DNA of 5,325 bases from Nitrospiraceae bacterium (lineage in GTDB: Bacteria; Nitrospirota; Nitrospiria; Nitrospirales; Nitrospiraceae). A program made the translations under genes and the position numbers. The DNA lies in assembly GCA_011391455.1 (NCBI GenBank), contig JAABQN010000151.1, positions 1 through 5,325 on the forward strand, given 5' to 3'. Positions 3,439 to 5,325 of the stretch are shown in pieces (position 1 is the stretch's first letter; each line of letters begins with the position of its first letter). The notes beneath the pieces were generated by a model that worked only from the letters and a program-made list of their open reading frames with translations, was not told the DNA's origin and did not search any database.

Positions 3439-5163
3439 CTAGACCTGGAATTGGGCGTCGTACAGCCTGGCATACACCCCTTCATGCCCTATCAATTTTT
3501 CGTGGGTCCCTTCTTCGACGACTCGGCCATGGTCCACGACAATGATTCGATCGACGCCATGAATGGTGGAGAGGCGATGGGCAATGATGATGGTCGTCCG
3601 CCCTTTCGTGAGATCGTCCAACGCCTCACGAATCTTCACCTCGGTTTCCGTGTCGATATTCGACGTGGCCTCATCGAACATGACGATCGGTGGGTCCTTC
3701 AGAATCACACGGGCGATCGAGACACGCTGCCGTTGCCCGACGGACAGCTTGACCCCGCGCTCCCCAATCCAGGTATCGTATCCGTCCGGAAGGACCATGA
3801 TGAAGTCATGCGCACGGGCTACCTTGGCCGCCGCCTCGATCTCGTCCTGGCCAGCCATGAGATCACCATAGAGAATATTCTCTCTCACCGTGCCATTGAA
3901 CAAGAAGGGTTCTTGTTGCACCAGCCCGATTTGGCTCCGAAGAAAGGCCAGGGGCAGGTCGCGGATATCGCATCCGTCAATAGTGATAGCCCCCTCCGTC
4001 ACATCGTAAAACCGCATCAGCAATTTGAGGGTGGTGCTCTTGCCCGCCCCGCTCGGACCGACCAACGCGACGCGCTCTCCTGCACGAACCGATATTGAGA
4101 CGTCGGTCAAGATCGGCCTATCCGCTCGATAATGAAACCCGACGCGATGAAAGCCGACCTCTCCTCGCAATCGAACGACCGGCACAAGCGCCCCTGGACG
4201 ATCCTTGACCTCCGGAACGAGATCGAGCACTTCGAACACCCGCTCGCTTGCGGCCAATGCATGCTGCAGCATGTGATTGACGGAGTGGATCTGATTGATC
4301 GGCACATAAAAGAGCGCAAGGTACGAGATGAACATCACGAGTTCGCCCACGGAAAGACGGTGCTGCAAGACTTCGGCGGTGCCGAACCAGAGCACCATGG
4401 CCCCGCCGAGACTCCCGATCAGCATCATGCCTGGGGAGTAGTAGGACCAGAGATACATGGCTTTCAAGGTATCTTGCCGGCAACGATCGCTCTTCCGATC
4501 AAATCGCTCCTGCTCGTAGGGCTGGCGATTGAACCCCATAGTCTCCCGGATGCCTGCCAGCATGTCTTGCAAGAGCGCGTTCAGTTCAGCCGCCCCTTTT
4601 CGAATCGCGCGATAGTGCCCATGGACGCGTTTGGTGAACAGCGCCGCTCCCACCACCAAGAGGGGAATCGGCACGAGCGCCAGCAGCGCCAGTTTCCAAT
4701 TGAGCATAAACAGCATGATCATGATCCCGATCAGCGTCAGCCCGGCTGTAATGATTTCTTCGAGCCCGTCGACGAAAATGCGCTGCATGTGCTCGGTATC
4801 GTTCAGTACCCGTGACATGATCTCGCCCGTCGGACGATTCTCGTAGAAGCTGATCGATAATCGCTGGAGGGCAGAGAACACTTGGACGTGCAGGTCATGC
4901 ACGACTTGCTGTTCCAACCCGTTGTTCAGCCGAATCCGGATCGACCCGCACAGGTTCCGCAGCACATAGGCGGCACAAAGGGCGAGAAACACCCACACGA
5001 GAAGCTCGGTCTGACCGGCTTGGATCACGTCGTCGATGATGACTTTGATCAGCCACGGAGGGATTAATTCAAACGCCGTTGCCAACCCGGCAAACAGAAA
5101 GGTGCCGACCACCATGGAACCGTGCGGGCTGAGGTACTGGAGCACTCGAAGCAGGGTTTTCAC
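3439..5163 (-). CDS. MsbA-like ABC exporter, fused membrane and ATPase half-transporter
   Basis: A 574-residue half-transporter of the usual family length that should act as a homodimer in the inner membrane. The transmembrane domain (about 1-310) has six hydrophobic segments near 18-44, 55-75, 133-153, 157-178, 243-263 and 268-290. The ATPase domain follows: A-loop Tyr345, Walker A GPSGAGKST (369-377), Q-loop Gln416/Gln417, signature LSVGQ (473-477), Walker B IVMFDE (493-498, catalytic Glu498), D-loop SNID (501-504) and switch His529. All catalytic residues are present; the signature has Val in place of the second residue after Leu of LSGGQ. The substrate cannot be read from sequence: lipid, lipid A precursor, peptide or drug export are all possible. 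Start GTG 5161-5163 has no strong ribosome site, and an in-frame stop about 30 bp upstream excludes a longer form. It lies 27 bp after the deformylase gene, likely in one operon. Confidence 0.93.
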   Translation of the reverse strand: MKTLLRVLQYLSPHGSMVVGTFLFAGLATAFELIPPWLIKVIIDDVIQAGQTELLVWVFLALCAAYVLRNLCGSIRIRLNNGLEQQVVHDLHVQVFSALQRLSISFYENRPTGEIMSRVLNDTEHMQRIFVDGLEEIITAGLTLIGIMIMLFMLNWKLALLALVPIPLLVVGAALFTKRVHGHYRAIRKGAAELNALLQDMLAGIRETMGFNRQPYEQERFDRKSDRCRQDTLKAMYLWSYYSPGMMLIGSLGGAMVLWFGTAEVLQHRLSVGELVMFISYLALFYVPINQIHSVNHMLQHALAASERVFEVLDLVPEVKDRPGALVPVVRLRGEVGFHRVGFHYRADRPILTDVSISVRAGERVALVGPSGAGKSTTLKLLMRFYDVTEGAITIDGCDIRDLPLAFLRSQIGLVQQEPFLFNGTVRENILYGDLMAGQDEIEAAAKVARAHDFIMVLPDGYDTWIGERGVKLSVGQRQRVSIARVILKDPPIVMFDEATSNIDTETEVKIREALDDLTKGRTTIIIAHRLSTIHGVDRIIVVDHGRVVEEGTHEKLIGHEGVYARLYDAQFQV

Positions 5164-5190
5164 AAGCGCGGGATCTTCACGGGGGGTTAG

Positions 5191-5325
5191 TTAAATGACA
5201 GGAACGGGATCGTGTTGCCAGTACTTAGAAAATTCTGGAAGCTGTGTAAGCGTGGACATATCGGTCATCCGATCCAAAAATAACTTGCCGATCAGATGAT
5301 CCATTTCGTGCTGGATACAGACGGC
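5191..5325 (-). CDS. def: Peptide deformylase, C-terminal part (5' end outside window)
   Basis: Only the last 44 residues are inside the window; the gene continues past the right edge. The fragment starts AVCIQHEMDHLIGKLFLDR, which is deformylase motif 3: the HExxH helix whose two histidines bind the catalytic Fe/Zn and whose glutamate is the general base, followed by the conserved HL.G.LF.DR. The enzyme removes the N-formyl group from new proteins at the ribosome, in the cytoplasm. The tail after the motif (MTDMSTLTQLPEFSKYWQHD and a few more residues) is short, as in type 1 enzymes. The stop TAA (5191-5193) is 27 bp before the GTG of the ABC exporter, so the two are likely co-transcribed. 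The first two motifs (GLAAxQ and EGCLS types) cannot be seen here. Confidence 0.93.
   Translation of the reverse strand, partial: AVCIQHEMDHLIGKLFLDRMTDMSTLTQLPEFSKYWQHDPVPVI

Noticed and set aside
3400..4815. Plus-strand open frames opposite the ABC exporter (3400-4098 and 4132-4815)
   Set aside because: They are antisense to a gene with a complete set of ABC motifs. Their content (many His, Asp and Arg) and missing start signals mark them as shadows.

Overview
The window looks like accessory-rich chromosome of a Nitrospira-type bacterium (Nitrospirota). The main reason is repeat content that I recall as typical of Nitrospira genomes: a TCTGGT/ACCAGA inverted repeat at the left edge, and two copies of a long hairpin element whose ends read GGATGTTCAAAAAG...TTTTTCAACATCC (2613-2825 and 3310-3436). 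The protein families and moderate GC content fit. This assignment rests on memory, not on a search.

Left part (1-1770). After the edge repeat comes a small secreted protein of unknown function (179-517, +) with a plausible promoter. It converges on a three-helix DUF3817-type membrane protein (535-831, -). Next are a frameshifted remnant of a small HWYEAH-motif protein (1036-1195, -), a 15-bp perfect hairpin (1205-1245), and an exported protein with a C1q/TNF-like jelly-roll domain (1271-1765, -).

Middle (1766-2612). This stretch has no intact gene. It holds a pair of 14-bp inverted repeats 110 bp apart (2208-2345), one of which resembles a tyrosine-recombinase crossover site. Beside it lies the C-terminal stub of an IntI/Xer-type tyrosine recombinase, broken by a frameshift (2371-2549, -). 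It reads as the scar of an old integration or integron event.

Right part (2613-5325, all genes on the minus strand). Two very small cysteine-rich genes (3234 to 2824), with their own candidate promoter, sit between the two hairpin elements. Then comes a full-length MsbA-like ABC exporter half-transporter (5163 to 3439), 27 bp downstream of the 3' end of a peptide deformylase gene (5325 to 5191, cut by the window edge). The deformylase and ABC genes are probably co-transcribed. Both hairpin elements begin right at the stop codon of a minus-strand gene, which suggests that they act as, or tolerate being, 3'-UTR/terminator structures.

No complete new multi-gene system is evident. The best leads are the recombinase-site-like inverted repeats next to the integrase remnant, and the two-gene CxxC module bracketed by repeats.
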